DNA of 38,373 nucleotides from Akkermansia muciniphila (GTDB taxonomy: Bacteria; Verrucomicrobiota; Verrucomicrobiia; Verrucomicrobiales; Akkermansiaceae): positions 1 to 38,373 of the forward strand of contig SFDX01000023.1 of assembly GCA_004557455.1 (NCBI GenBank), read 5' to 3'. Numbering within the stretch: position 1 is the first letter of the stretch; each line of letters starts with the position of its first letter. The translations under genes and the position numbers were made by a program. The notes under the pieces were generated by a model that was given only the letters and a program-made list of their open reading frames with translations, had not been told where the DNA came from and searched no databases. Positions 15,529 to 24,506 of the stretch are shown here, one piece after another.

Positions 15529-16224
15529 ATGAGAACGGACGCATTATTGAGCCAATACGGCTACTGCACGCGGCGAGAAGCAGCCCTGTGGCTCAAGGCC
15601 GGGCGCATTACCCGGGCAGACGGCACCCCCATTCGCCGGCCTGCCGAGCATGTGCAGCCGGAGGAGACCCTGGTGGACGGCAAGCCCGTGGAGTTCCCGC
15701 GTGGCCTCTACATCGCCCTGCACAAACCCGTGGGCTATACCTGCAGCCACCGCGAGGAGGGACCGCTGGTCTACGACCTGTTGCCGCCCCGCTGGCTTCG
15801 CCGCAGCAAGGGAATCAACACCGTCGGGCGACTGGACAAAGAGACGAGCGGGCTGCTGCTGATAACGGATGACGGGCAGTTTCTGCACGCCCTCACCGCG
15901 CCGGGCAAGAAGGTGGACAAGACCTACCACTTTACCACCGCCGCCCCCATACCGGCGGATGCCCCGCAGATTTTCGCCGCCGGCGGCCTGATGCTGAACG
16001 GGGAGGACACCCCCTGCCTGCCCGCGCGGCTGGAGGCGGAGTCCGCCTGCGCGGGGCGCATCACCCTGCACGAGGGCCGCTACCACCAAGTGCGCCGCAT
16101 GCTCGCCGCCGTGGGGGCGCCCGTGCTCACCCTGCACCGCCTTTCCGTAGGTCCGCTGTGCCTGGATGCCCTGCAACTCGCCCCCGGGGAATGGGCCCCC
16201 ATCGATCCCGCCTTATTCGCATGA
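15529..16224 (+). CDS. rsuA: RsuA-family 16S rRNA pseudouridine synthase
   Basis: 231 residues. An N-terminal S4 RNA-binding domain (LLSQYGYCTRREAALWLKAGRI) is followed by the catalytic domain with LHKPVGYTCS, the active-site Asp in VGRLDKETSGLLLIT, and the family end HEGRYHQVRRMLAAVG. The enzyme turns a uridine of ribosomal RNA into pseudouridine. The length and spacing fit RsuA, which acts on the small subunit, better than RluB, RluE or RluF, but subfamily assignment is not certain. Its TGA overlaps the ATG of the next pseudouridine synthase gene. Confidence 0.9.
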   Translation: MRTDALLSQYGYCTRREAALWLKAGRITRADGTPIRRPAEHVQPEETLVDGKPVEFPRGLYIALHKPVGYTCSHREEGPLVYDLLPPRWLRRSKGINTVGRLDKETSGLLLITDDGQFLHALTAPGKKVDKTYHFTTAAPIPADAPQIFAAGGLMLNGEDTPCLPARLEAESACAGRITLHEGRYHQVRRMLAAVGAPVLTLHRLSVGPLCLDALQLAPGEWAPIDPALFA

Positions 16225-16997
16225 GCTTTGATCTGCCCATTGCCCTGAACGCGCACTTCGACGTGCTGCAGGAGACCGAGGACTACCTGCTGGTGAGCAA
16301 GGCGGCGCCCCTACTGACCCACCCCACCGGCACCAAGAATGAGCCCACGCTGCTCCATGGCCTGCAGCAGTTGCTTGCCTATGAGCTGGCCTGCGGCGGG
16401 CAGATCTCCCTCATCAACCGTTTGGACCGCGAGACAAGCGGCATTGTGCTGGTAGCAAAAAATGCTCAGGCGGCGGGCGAGCTGGGTAAGGCCATGCAGG
16501 CCCGGCAAATGCACAAGGAATACCTGGCCATCGTCACCGGCCACCCGCTCTGGCTGTGTGCTTACTGTGCGGAGCCCCTGCGCCGTATGGAGGAGGTGGC
16601 GCCCACGCGTATCCATGTGCGCCAATGCTGCCACCCTGCGGGCAAGCCCTGCCGCACGGAGTTCCGGGTACTGCGCCGCCTGCCCGCTCGCGGGGCTCTG
16701 CCGCCCCTGAGCCTGCTGCACTGCCGCCCGCACACCGGACGCATGCACCAAATCCGTGCCCACCTGGCCTTCCTCGGTTTCCCCATCCTCGGGGATAAAA
16801 TATATGGGTCTGATGAGTCCGCCTACTTGGATTTCATCGCAGAGGGCTGGACCCCGCGCTTGGCGGCGAGGCTGCATTTGCCGCGTCACGCTCTGCATGC
16901 CGTGCGGCTCACCTTCCCCTTCCGGGGACGTGAGGTAGTGGCCGAGGCCCCTCTTCCGGAGGACATGGCAGCCCTGTCGAAGGGGGAGGAGGGGTGA
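16221..16997 (+). CDS. RluA-family pseudouridine synthase without S4 domain
   Basis: 258 residues from the ATG at 16221. The RluA catalytic core is clear: LLVSKAAPLLTHPTG, the active-site Asp in LINRLDRETSGIVLVAKN, HKEYLAIVTG and HTGRMHQIRAHLAFLGFPILGD. There is no S4 domain, as in the RluA/RluC-short or TruC types. The target may be ribosomal or transfer RNA. Together with the coupled rsuA it forms a two-gene RNA modification operon. A longer reading from 16158 would overlap rsuA and is unlikely. Confidence 0.9.
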   Translation: MSFDLPIALNAHFDVLQETEDYLLVSKAAPLLTHPTGTKNEPTLLHGLQQLLAYELACGGQISLINRLDRETSGIVLVAKNAQAAGELGKAMQARQMHKEYLAIVTGHPLWLCAYCAEPLRRMEEVAPTRIHVRQCCHPAGKPCRTEFRVLRRLPARGALPPLSLLHCRPHTGRMHQIRAHLAFLGFPILGDKIYGSDESAYLDFIAEGWTPRLAARLHLPRHALHAVRLTFPFRGREVVAEAPLPEDMAALSKGEEG

Positions 16998-17034
16998 TTC
17001 CGGCAGAATTTGGCGCCCGCCGGGCTGTTTTTCC

Positions 17035-17062
17035 TTGACGCCCCGGGTCCATGGTGTATACT
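17035..17062 (+). promoter_or_regulatory. Promoter of the giant pseudopilin gene
   Basis: TTGACG (17035-17040), a 16-base spacer and TATACT (17057-17062), then a leader of about 16 bases before the ATG at 17085, without a clear Shine-Dalgarno site. Confidence 0.7.
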
Positions 17063-17084
17063 CAATAAGTAATTCATCGAGCGT

Positions 17085-20000
17085 ATGAAACAACGAATGG
17101 CTCCTCTTCCTCGCAAACTCTTCCGCAAAAAGAAGCGCGGCTTTGCTTTGATCGCAACGCTGACGCTGCTGATGCTCCTTACCCTTGTGGCGGTGGGCAT
17201 CTTGGCCATTGCTTCTTCCCAAACTCGTATTGCCTCCGTCACTGTACTGCAAGCGGAGGCTCGCCAGCAGGCCCTTGTGGGCTTGGACGCCGCCATCGGT
17301 GCCCTGCAGGTGGAAGCCGGACCGGATCGCCGAGTGACGGCCAACTCCGGCATTCTGAACACCGGCGACGGGGAGAAGGGAGGCGGTCAATACCTCCTCG
17401 GCGTGTGGGATAGCTGGGATGCCCCCCTCTACGGCAAGAGCAAGAAGAAGGGGCTCTCCATTCAGGGCACATACGACAAGGGCCGCAGCAAGATGTTCCG
17501 CCGCTGGCTCATCTCCTCACGGGATAAGGCGGCCGCCTCTCAGTTGCAGGCCGGCAAGTCCCTCTGCACCCCCCGCCTCGGGTCTCGCGTCTGCCTCCTC
17601 GGGGAGGGTACCCTCGGTTCCAAGGGCGCGCGCAGGGATTATATCTATGCGGACCTTCTGGACATGCCCTCCAAGGGTACGAATAAGTGCAGCTTTGCCT
17701 GGTGGGTCTGCGGTGAGAACCAGAAGGCCAAGCTCTCCATCGCCACGCGCAAAAAGTCCTCGGATACCCTGGAGACCCTGCGCCGCACTTGGGACACCCC
17801 CGGGCCTATGGTGGTGGGCAGTGAGAAGTTCACTGCCATGCCGGATGAGATCATGGACCCGGACAAGCTGGTGACGCTCGGCACGCTGCCCCTGATGGTC
17901 TCCACCTCACAGGCGGACGGCCTGCCTTACTTCTTTGATCTGACGACCACTGCCTACAGTCTGCCCACCAATGTGAGCACCGGCGGCATTAAGCGCGACC
18001 TTTGCCTGTTGCTCAACCGCCCGAGTCTGCGCGGCACCGAGTTTGCCGGACGCAGCAACCAGGATTGCCCCATCGCGGAGAATGATGCCATTCCGCGCGG
18101 CACCGAGCCGAACATGCCCATCGGTTCCTGGCAGGTGCTGCATGACTACTACAATGCTTGGCCGAACGGCACGGCAAACGATGGCAACAACTTCACGGCC
18201 CGCTTGCTGGGCGATGTGGACAGCGCCTACACGCGTATGAGCGGTGCAGCCTACAAGATGGGCGGTAGCTCTGCCGCGCCGGGGGACCCCAACACGCTCT
18301 CCGTGGGCAACGGAGGCATGAGTTTCTATGATTCCCGTTCTCTGATGGATAACGGCAGTACTTATGCCGGTTATGCCCGCACACCCGTGCTTTTGGCATT
18401 CATGAACAACTTCGGCTTGGTGGCTCTGCCCAAGGAGGGAGTCTTAACAGGTGACGGCGATCAGGTGTATCGCTTGGATATGTGCTTTGCCTCGATGGCG
18501 CTGTGGTGGAACCCCTACAACGTGCCCATGCGCATCCGCGGCCGTCAGTTGTGGTCCCACTCTCTGCCGTACAAGACGTCTTGGATTCAGTCTTACTCCG
18601 TCAGCCAAGCGGGTTCCTGGAACTACCAGTGGTCTCGCTACGCCATGATGCAGGGAACCGGTAATGCCCAGCTGGGGCAGGACTTCGGTGAGTTCTTCCA
18701 GAAGAGTCTCGGGGCAGATACGGCGGATATCGTGATGCAGCCCGGTGAGATTCTCTTCTTCTCCCCCGGCCAAGCGCGTACCAACAAGGGGGCTGCATTC
18801 TCCAACCCCTGGGTGGAGGGTTACAATCCGAGTGCCGTGGCGGGTTTCCGTGCGCTGTTCTACTCCATGGGCGGTAACAATAAGGACGCGCCCGGTGTGG
18901 CCAGTAAGTCCAACATCGACAACGGTTACTTCTATGTGCAGCTTCGCCTCGGCATCAACGGCGGCGACGGCAAGTACGCCAACCCGAACAACGGCGGCCC
19001 CAACGCCACGGATGGCTACTGGTTTGCCCCGCGCAGTGCGGAGGTGTTCACCGTGATGAACGGCTACGGCGGTATGGATGGCCAGGGTAACGGCGATACG
19101 GCTACCGGTAAGCGCGCGCACTCGCCCCAGCGTATGCTGCTCGGTTGGTATAACCCGAGCGATGCCAAGGAGTATATCTTCTGCAGTCAGGAGGACGGCA
19201 CTTGGGCTACGGACGGTACACAGAGTGATGAGAACGTGCCCTACTACGTCGGTTCCATGGGTGTCGTGGTTAAGTCCGCGAACAGTACCCTCGGCGCTAC
19301 GGTGGATGACGGTGATTACCGCTCCAAGATCTGGCAGCATTCCTGCCCGGCTTTCTGGGGCTCCACCATCCGCCAGCCGGATGCTCAGGAGAAGGCTTAT
19401 CACCCCTACCAGCTCGCCATCATTCCGGTGTCTGCGGGTCTGTGCTCCTCTCCCATGGATAACATCGGGCGCAACGGTATTTTGGGCATTACCAGTGAGG
19501 GCGAGGAAGTTTCCTTTGCCTCGGTGCTGGAGCTGCCGGTGCATCCGCCGTTCTCTCTGGCGGGCTTCGCGGGTATGCGTCTGCAGCCCGGTTGGTACAC
19601 CAGCGGGGTGAATAAGGGTGTCGGTGCGCTGCGTCGTATGCAGTACCAGTCCGGCGTGCCGGGGGTGGGTATCGGCAATTCCTTCGCGGATCCCTGCTTG
19701 CCTGCTACGGATATCTACACCTCCCATTCATATAAGATCACGGCGGCCTCTGCTTCCGGTGACCAGGCGGGCAATGACAAGGTATTCAATGATTTCTATG
19801 ACCACGGTCTGCTGATTAACGATGCCCTGTGGGATGCTTGGTTCTGCTCCTCTATTTCGGATATGCCGTCCAAGAGCGGCAATCTCAAGGCGGAGGATGT
19901 GCTGCGTAAATTCATCACGGGTAAGGAGGATCTCCCCGTGGCGCGTTACAAGAAGACCAATACGCCCTTTAAGGATGAGGAGATCATCAGCCGACTGATG

Positions 20001-20867
20001 GCGGATGACGGCTGGAAATACCCGGCCCTCTACCTGATGATCGACGGTGGGTTCAACGTCAACTCTACTTCGGTGGATGCTTGGGCAGCTACCCTTCAGG
20101 GGCTCGCTAAGCGCAATCTCGTGACGAATGTGAACGGTAAGCTCAGCGAGGTGGAGTCCGGTCGCGGGGAGACAGATGTCATCTTCTCTCGCTTCGCGGT
20201 TTCCACAACGGATAAGGCCTGCCCGGACGGCGGCTACAGTATGAAGCGCGGTGACAGCTTCCGCAAGGGCAGCGGCTTGGCGGCTTGGGGCGAGGTGCGT
20301 CTTCTTTCGCAGGACAGCATCCGCAAGCTGGCCGAGCGTATGGTAGAGAAGGTGCGCGAGCGCGGGCCCTTCCTCTCGATGTCCGATTTCATCAACCGCC
20401 GTTTGGAGGAGGGGGATAACTCCCTGACGGGTGCCCTGCAGGCCGCTATCGATGCTACGGATATCAACCGTGATTTCCAGGACGTGATGATCAAGGCCCC
20501 CGGTGGCAGCCTCTATAAGAACCGCAAGGCGGCGGAGGGTTCCATGTACACGGCGGCTCCGGGTTACCTTATCCAGAGTGATGTGCTGGCCTCTCTCGGT
20601 AACATCCTGACCGTCCGCGATGATACCTTCACCATCCGCGCCTACGGTTGCGTGCGCAGCAAGAATAACGTCATTCTCTCCCAGGCTTGGTGCGAGGCGG
20701 TGGTGCAGCGTACCATCGACTACGTGGACCCCACCAACTCGCCGGAGGATTCCGAGTTCGAGCCGGACGGCAGCGCTTCTCGCAAGGAGATGTCGCAGAT
20801 TAATAAGACCCTCGGTCGCCGCTTCCGTGTCGTTTCCTTCAAGTGGGTCGATTCGTGGGACATCTAG
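17085..20867 (+). CDS. Giant pseudopilin-like protein (Verru_Chthon cassette A type)
   Basis: 1260 residues. A basic start (LFRKKKRGF) leads into one hydrophobic helix (ALIATLTLLMLLTLVAVGILAIASSQTRIA) and then a helix with QAEARQQALVGLDAAIGALQ, the PilX/PulG-like layout of a type IV prepilin with a PilD-type cut after the Gly of RGF. The remaining 1150 residues form a very large extracellular part rich in Gly, Asn, Trp and Tyr, with RLLSQDSIRKLAERMVEKVRERGPFLSMSDFINR close to its end, like the helix-hairpin segments of large minor pseudopilins. From memory this pattern matches the first protein of verrucomicrobial pilin cassettes, probably a tip or minor subunit. It has its own promoter and terminator. 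Cassette partners B to D are not next to it. Confidence 0.75.
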   Translation: MKQRMAPLPRKLFRKKKRGFALIATLTLLMLLTLVAVGILAIASSQTRIASVTVLQAEARQQALVGLDAAIGALQVEAGPDRRVTANSGILNTGDGEKGGGQYLLGVWDSWDAPLYGKSKKKGLSIQGTYDKGRSKMFRRWLISSRDKAAASQLQAGKSLCTPRLGSRVCLLGEGTLGSKGARRDYIYADLLDMPSKGTNKCSFAWWVCGENQKAKLSIATRKKSSDTLETLRRTWDTPGPMVVGSEKFTAMPDEIMDPDKLVTLGTLPLMVSTSQADGLPYFFDLTTTAYSLPTNVSTGGIKRDLCLLLNRPSLRGTEFAGRSNQDCPIAENDAIPRGTEPNMPIGSWQVLHDYYNAWPNGTANDGNNFTARLLGDVDSAYTRMSGAAYKMGGSSAAPGDPNTLSVGNGGMSFYDSRSLMDNGSTYAGYARTPVLLAFMNNFGLVALPKEGVLTGDGDQVYRLDMCFASMALWWNPYNVPMRIRGRQLWSHSLPYKTSWIQSYSVSQAGSWNYQWSRYAMMQGTGNAQLGQDFGEFFQKSLGADTADIVMQPGEILFFSPGQARTNKGAAFSNPWVEGYNPSAVAGFRALFYSMGGNNKDAPGVASKSNIDNGYFYVQLRLGINGGDGKYANPNNGGPNATDGYWFAPRSAEVFTVMNGYGGMDGQGNGDTATGKRAHSPQRMLLGWYNPSDAKEYIFCSQEDGTWATDGTQSDENVPYYVGSMGVVVKSANSTLGATVDDGDYRSKIWQHSCPAFWGSTIRQPDAQEKAYHPYQLAIIPVSAGLCSSPMDNIGRNGILGITSEGEEVSFASVLELPVHPPFSLAGFAGMRLQPGWYTSGVNKGVGALRRMQYQSGVPGVGIGNSFADPCLPATDIYTSHSYKITAASASGDQAGNDKVFNDFYDHGLLINDALWDAWFCSSISDMPSKSGNLKAEDVLRKFITGKEDLPVARYKKTNTPFKDEEIISRLMADDGWKYPALYLMIDGGFNVNSTSVDAWAATLQGLAKRNLVTNVNGKLSEVESGRGETDVIFSRFAVSTTDKACPDGGYSMKRGDSFRKGSGLAAWGEVRLLSQDSIRKLAERMVEKVRERGPFLSMSDFINRRLEEGDNSLTGALQAAIDATDINRDFQDVMIKAPGGSLYKNRKAAEGSMYTAAPGYLIQSDVLASLGNILTVRDDTFTIRAYGCVRSKNNVILSQAWCEAVVQRTIDYVDPTNSPEDSEFEPDGSASRKEMSQINKTLGRRFRVVSFKWVDSWDI

Positions 20868-20889
20868 TTCGGTTTCATCCGCTTTCTGC

Positions 20890-20922
20890 AAACCCCTCGC
20901 GGCTACATGCCTCGAGGGGTTT
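20890..20922 (+). terminator. Rho-independent terminator after the giant pseudopilin
   Basis: A perfect 10-bp stem (20890-20899 with 20913-20922) around a 13-base loop, running into TTTTTAT, 22 bases after the stop codon. Confidence 0.9.
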
Positions 20923-20961
20923 TTATAGAGTCGACTAGTTGCGTTCTACACGCGAAAAAAC

Positions 20962-20990
20962 TTGACACCCCGCACGCAATGCGCTATTGT
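20962..20990 (+). promoter_or_regulatory. Promoter of the C39-like peptidase gene
   Basis: A perfect TTGACA (20962-20967), a 17-base spacer and TATTGT (20985-20990). The leader before the ATG at 21014 is about 17 bases and has no Shine-Dalgarno site. Confidence 0.75.
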
Positions 20991-21013
20991 GAAGTCGTAC
21001 CACGCAAAGAACG

Positions 21014-22432
21014 ATGAAAAAGCTCTTTATTACTGCCTGCACCGCCCTGTTTACGCTGCCTGCCGTCTACGCCGGTGGTGATATGGCTGCGGATATCCGC
21101 AGCGGCACCTTCTGGACCCTGAGTCAGGATGCCGTCACCAATAAGTACTTCGTCGGCGAGATGTATTCTTGGCTTGATGATGCCAAGACGCAGATCCGTA
21201 TCCATAACCGCGGCAATCTCAAGGTGGGCGGTTTCTCCCCGGAGGTCTATATGTTTAATACATCCGGCGACAAGTTCGACTCCATCGCCGTGATGGTGTA
21301 CAACAAGGGCGATAACGGCCCCCTCAGCAAGCAGGCTTTTGATAATAAGGTGGAGCAGACCATCAACGCGCTGAACGAGGCCCTGGGCGTGAAGGCGACC
21401 GGTGGTAAGAAGGCGGGCAAGAAGGACTCCCCGATTGCAGAGCGCACTTGGCGCTGGACATGGGAGGGTGGCGCGGCTGCCATGGAGGCGGCCAGCACCG
21501 GCGGCGATGCCAAGACCGGCAAAGGTAAGAAGGGGGCAGGTTCCTCGGCTCCTTTCGAGTCTGAGTACATCCGCGTGCGTATCGGTGCCAACGCGGAGGC
21601 TATTGCGACCGGTGGTGCCAAGGATACGGCCCGTCGTGCGGATATCAAGAAGAATTGCATCCGCCGCGCTGCCGCTATACCGGAGGCCGAGCGTCCGCGT
21701 TGCGTGAGTGCTAAGGCTGTCTGGCTGGATGTGCCCATGGTGGATCAGGGGGATAAGGGTTACTGCCTGCCCGCCACGGTTTCCCGCATCTTCTCGCTCT
21801 ATGGCATGGATGGGGTGGATATGCACACGATCGCGGCAATGTGCGATTCCAGCGCTTCTCAGGGTACAACCACGGAGAGTATGGTGAAGGCCCTGCGCTC
21901 CATCGCAAGCAAGTATCATGTAAAACTCTTCCGCATTACGGATGAAGGCAAGGTCATTCCCATTGCCTCCAAGGAGACGAAGAAGGAGCGTGAGTCCAAG
22001 TTCTTCGCCTCGCCGGAGGCCGCCGTGCTGGGTACCTACCCCTGGGTGGCGGAGTATAATAAGCTCGCTTCACGGGAGGGTAAGCCGGGCATCCCCATGC
22101 GCACGGATGTCAATCCCCTCGAGGTGGCTGACCCGGACCTGCTGCTCAAGGCACGCAGCAAGGGGGTCAAAAAGTTCATGGACATCGTGAAGAAGAATGT
22201 CGATGCCGGTGTACCTCTCTTCTGGTGCGTCACCTTGGGCCTCTACCCGGAGGAGCCGGCTCTGCCTCAATCCCGCGGTGGTCACATGCGCCTCATCATC
22301 GGCTATGACGAGGGCAAGAAAACCATCATCTACAGCGACTCCTGGGGCGCCGGCCACGAAGTCAAGGCCATGGACGTGGCTAAAGCCGCCGCCATGACAG
22401 CCGACCGCTTCGCCCTCAAATCCAGCCGCTGA
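21014..22432 (+). CDS. Secreted C39-like cysteine peptidase
   Basis: 472 residues. A clean signal peptide (MKKLFITACTALFTLPAVYAGG) is followed by a domain of about 200 residues with no family that I recognise, including a Lys/Gly-rich linker (GGKKAGKKD, KTGKGKKGAG). The C-terminal part is a papain-fold peptidase of the C39 type: the catalytic Cys in VPMVDQGDKGYCLPATVSRIF, the His in GGHMRLIIGYDE, and the final acidic/polar residue in IIYSDSWGAGHE. It is exported, so it may process surface or periplasmic proteins. It stands alone between a promoter and a terminator. Its last 150 bases become C-rich on the coding strand. Confidence 0.85.
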   Translation: MKKLFITACTALFTLPAVYAGGDMAADIRSGTFWTLSQDAVTNKYFVGEMYSWLDDAKTQIRIHNRGNLKVGGFSPEVYMFNTSGDKFDSIAVMVYNKGDNGPLSKQAFDNKVEQTINALNEALGVKATGGKKAGKKDSPIAERTWRWTWEGGAAAMEAASTGGDAKTGKGKKGAGSSAPFESEYIRVRIGANAEAIATGGAKDTARRADIKKNCIRRAAAIPEAERPRCVSAKAVWLDVPMVDQGDKGYCLPATVSRIFSLYGMDGVDMHTIAAMCDSSASQGTTTESMVKALRSIASKYHVKLFRITDEGKVIPIASKETKKERESKFFASPEAAVLGTYPWVAEYNKLASREGKPGIPMRTDVNPLEVADPDLLLKARSKGVKKFMDIVKKNVDAGVPLFWCVTLGLYPEEPALPQSRGGHMRLIIGYDEGKKTIIYSDSWGAGHEVKAMDVAKAAAMTADRFALKSSR

Positions 22433-22458
22433 CCTCCCCCGCCATCCTCGCCCTTCCC

Positions 22459-22488
22459 ACGGCCTGCCGCACACCTGCGTCAGGCCGT
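22459..22488 (+). terminator. Terminator after the C39-like peptidase gene
   Basis: An 8-bp perfect stem (22459-22466 with 22481-22488) followed by TTTCTCT. The rest of 22489-22609 holds no recognisable feature besides an AT-rich patch. Confidence 0.7.
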
Positions 22489-22609
22489 TTTCTCTGACTC
22501 ACGCGCACCCACCCAATCCCCTCCCTTCCGCGAATCGGTGCAGATGCAACGGACGGGGCAGGAAGAGGATTATTTTTTTCAAAAAGCGAGGTTCGGCGTC
22601 ATTTTATGC

Positions 22610-22639
22610 TTGAGGGGGGAGGGGGAAGTGTGGTAGAGT
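22610..22639 (+). promoter_or_regulatory. Promoter of the prepilin-tilS operon
   Basis: TTGAGG (22610-22615), an 18-base spacer and TAGAGT (22634-22639), ending ten bases before the ATG. The match is modest. Confidence 0.45.
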
Positions 22640-22649
22640 AGGCAGTAAG

Positions 22650-23390
22650 ATGAAATCACATGGAAAAGGGGGGTTCACCCTGATTGAGCTTATTGTCGTC
22701 ATCGCCATTTTGGGGATGTTGATTGGGATTGCTGCGCCGAAATTGATGAGTTTCCTGGGTTCGGGGCAGTTGGAGAGGTGCCGCAGTAATATGGTGGCGC
22801 TGATGAAGGACGGCATGGAGTATGAGAAGGACATGGCAAACCGCCGGACTCTGCCGGTGAGTGGCATGCCGGATGATGAGGAGACGGAGTATGCCGATGA
22901 GAGCGAAGGGTGGTGGATTTCCCTCTCCGGGAATGCCTCTGCACCGGACAAAGCCGGTATGCCTGTGCGGGTGCCGGCTCGTTACCACTGCCCCTGTGAT
23001 ACGCGGGCCGATGTGGGCGAGAGTGAGATGTTCGATTCGAGCACGAAGTCTGTTTCCTATGTCTCTTGGACAGATGACAGCGATGACCCCGAAACCCCCA
23101 ACTCCTGCATCAAGGTGGATAAGGTGAAGCACCTCGGCGACCTCCCCTGGTTGTCTGACGGCGTACCGCAGGCGGGGCAGAGTGTGCGCGATGTCGCGAG
23201 CTTCCGCAAACTGGTTCCCGCGTCGTCTTGGGAGCGGCACAATGACACGCTGGTCGTGGGTTATTCGAACTGCAGCACGGTGAAGGCCTTTAAGGTAGAC
23301 GAGGACGAGAACGCGGAGAAACTCTTTAAGCGCATTGCCCCCGCGCTGGCTGACAAAGCGACGCCCAAGGGCAAAAAGCGGAAGAAATGA
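22650..23390 (+). CDS. Type II/IV prepilin-like protein
   Basis: 246 residues. The N-terminus shows a complete prepilin signal: a short basic leader, the PilD cut site before Phe in KGGFTLIELIVVIAILGML, Glu at +5, and a long hydrophobic helix. The rest is a soluble head with several Cys residues (YHCPCDT) and an acidic stretch, ending in a basic tail KGKKRKK. It is probably a pseudopilin of a type II secretion or pilus-like machine, perhaps the same that uses the giant pseudopilin upstream. Its TGA overlaps the ATG of tilS, an odd partnership of a surface protein and a tRNA enzyme. Confidence 0.88.
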   Translation: MKSHGKGGFTLIELIVVIAILGMLIGIAAPKLMSFLGSGQLERCRSNMVALMKDGMEYEKDMANRRTLPVSGMPDDEETEYADESEGWWISLSGNASAPDKAGMPVRVPARYHCPCDTRADVGESEMFDSSTKSVSYVSWTDDSDDPETPNSCIKVDKVKHLGDLPWLSDGVPQAGQSVRDVASFRKLVPASSWERHNDTLVVGYSNCSTVKAFKVDEDENAEKLFKRIAPALADKATPKGKKRKK

Positions 23391-24355
23391 GCCCCGGACG
23401 ACCGGGTGAACCGCCGCTGCACCCCGAGTGCCTAGCCTGCATGGCGGGCCGTCCGGTGGTGGTGGGCTTGAGCGGCGGGCGGGATTCCGTGGCGCTGCTG
23501 TTGCTGTTGCGGGAGGCCGGGGCGTCACTGCTGGCCTGCCATGTGCACCATGGGATACGCGGCGCGCAGGCGGATGCCGATGCTGCCTTCTGTGAGCAAC
23601 TCTGCCGCCGGCTGGGAGTGCCGCTGCGTTGTGTGTACATTGACGCGCCTGCCCTGGCCCGGGAGCAGCACCTCTCCTTGGAGACGGCTGCGCGCTTAGC
23701 ACGGCGCCGCGCTTTTGCCGATGCCGCTTGTTCGGCGGGAACGAAGCTGGTGGCCTTGGCGCACCATGAGGACGACCGGGCCGAAACGGCTCTCTTCAAT
23801 CTGGCACGGGGTGCAGCGGGCCCGCGTGCCATGGCCCCTGTCCACCGCGCCGAGGGTCTCATTTGGCTGCGCCCGCTGTTAAACTGCAGCCGCGAACAAA
23901 TCACCCGCATGTTGCAACAACGCGGGTGCTCGTGGTGCGAGGATGCTACCAATGCCATCCCCGATGTCTCGCGCAACATCATTCGTCATGAGGTGATTCC
24001 CGCGCTCGATAAGGCTCTCGGTCGTCGCACGGCTCCCATCATCGCCCGCAGCGCCGCCGTGCAGCAGTCCACCGCCGAGGCCTTGGAGGAAGCCCTCTCC
24101 CTGCTCCCGCTCACGGACCCGCAAGGTCGCCTCTTCCTACCCGGCCTAGAGACCCGCAGCCGCGCCTTCGTGCTCGCGGCCCTGCACTACTACCTCCGCA
24201 CCTGCGGCGTGCCCGACACCTCACTGGCCACGGCGGAGCGCGTGGCAGACATCCTGCCCGCGACGTCCCCGAACTCCCGCTGCCCCCTGCCCGGCGGCTA
24301 CCTTGCCCTTCGGCGGCAAAAACGCCTCATTGTCCTCCCTCCGGGGGCGAATTAG
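23387..24355 (+). CDS. tilS: tRNA(Ile)-lysidine synthetase TilS
   Basis: 322 residues. TilS attaches lysine to C34 of tRNA-Ile(CAU) so that it reads AUA. The N-type PP-loop VVGLSGGRDSVALLLLL is seen near residue 30, followed by ACHVHHGIRG, LSLETAARLARRRAF and LAHHEDDRAETALFNLARG, all typical. The middle part CSWCEDATNAIPDVSRNIIRHEVIP is also conserved. The C-terminal tRNA-binding part is short. The 3' third of the gene is C-rich on the coding strand compared with the 5' part. It is translationally coupled to the prepilin gene. Confidence 0.95.
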   Translation: MSPGRPGEPPLHPECLACMAGRPVVVGLSGGRDSVALLLLLREAGASLLACHVHHGIRGAQADADAAFCEQLCRRLGVPLRCVYIDAPALAREQHLSLETAARLARRRAFADAACSAGTKLVALAHHEDDRAETALFNLARGAAGPRAMAPVHRAEGLIWLRPLLNCSREQITRMLQQRGCSWCEDATNAIPDVSRNIIRHEVIPALDKALGRRTAPIIARSAAVQQSTAEALEEALSLLPLTDPQGRLFLPGLETRSRAFVLAALHYYLRTCGVPDTSLATAERVADILPATSPNSRCPLPGGYLALRRQKRLIVLPPGAN

Positions 24356-24418
24356 CCCCTTTTTCAGCGCTTTTGTGGCTTTTTTGCTCAAAAACCTAGA
24401 GTTGACTCAAGGAAAAGC

Positions 24419-24447
24419 TTGACTAAGCTCTAGCTTTCCTGTAAGCT
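24419..24447 (+). promoter_or_regulatory. Promoter of the outer-membrane protein gene
   Basis: TTGACT (24419-24424), a 17-base spacer and TAAGCT (24442-24447). A second TTGACT stands 17 bases upstream (24402-24407), giving two tandem -35-like boxes. The leader would be about 55 bases. The remaining intergenic bases 24356-24506 hold T-rich runs only. Confidence 0.6.
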
Positions 24448-24506
24448 GGGATCAAGAGGTGCCATACCTCTCCCATCAACTGAAACATCATCACACTGCA
24501 AGCGAT

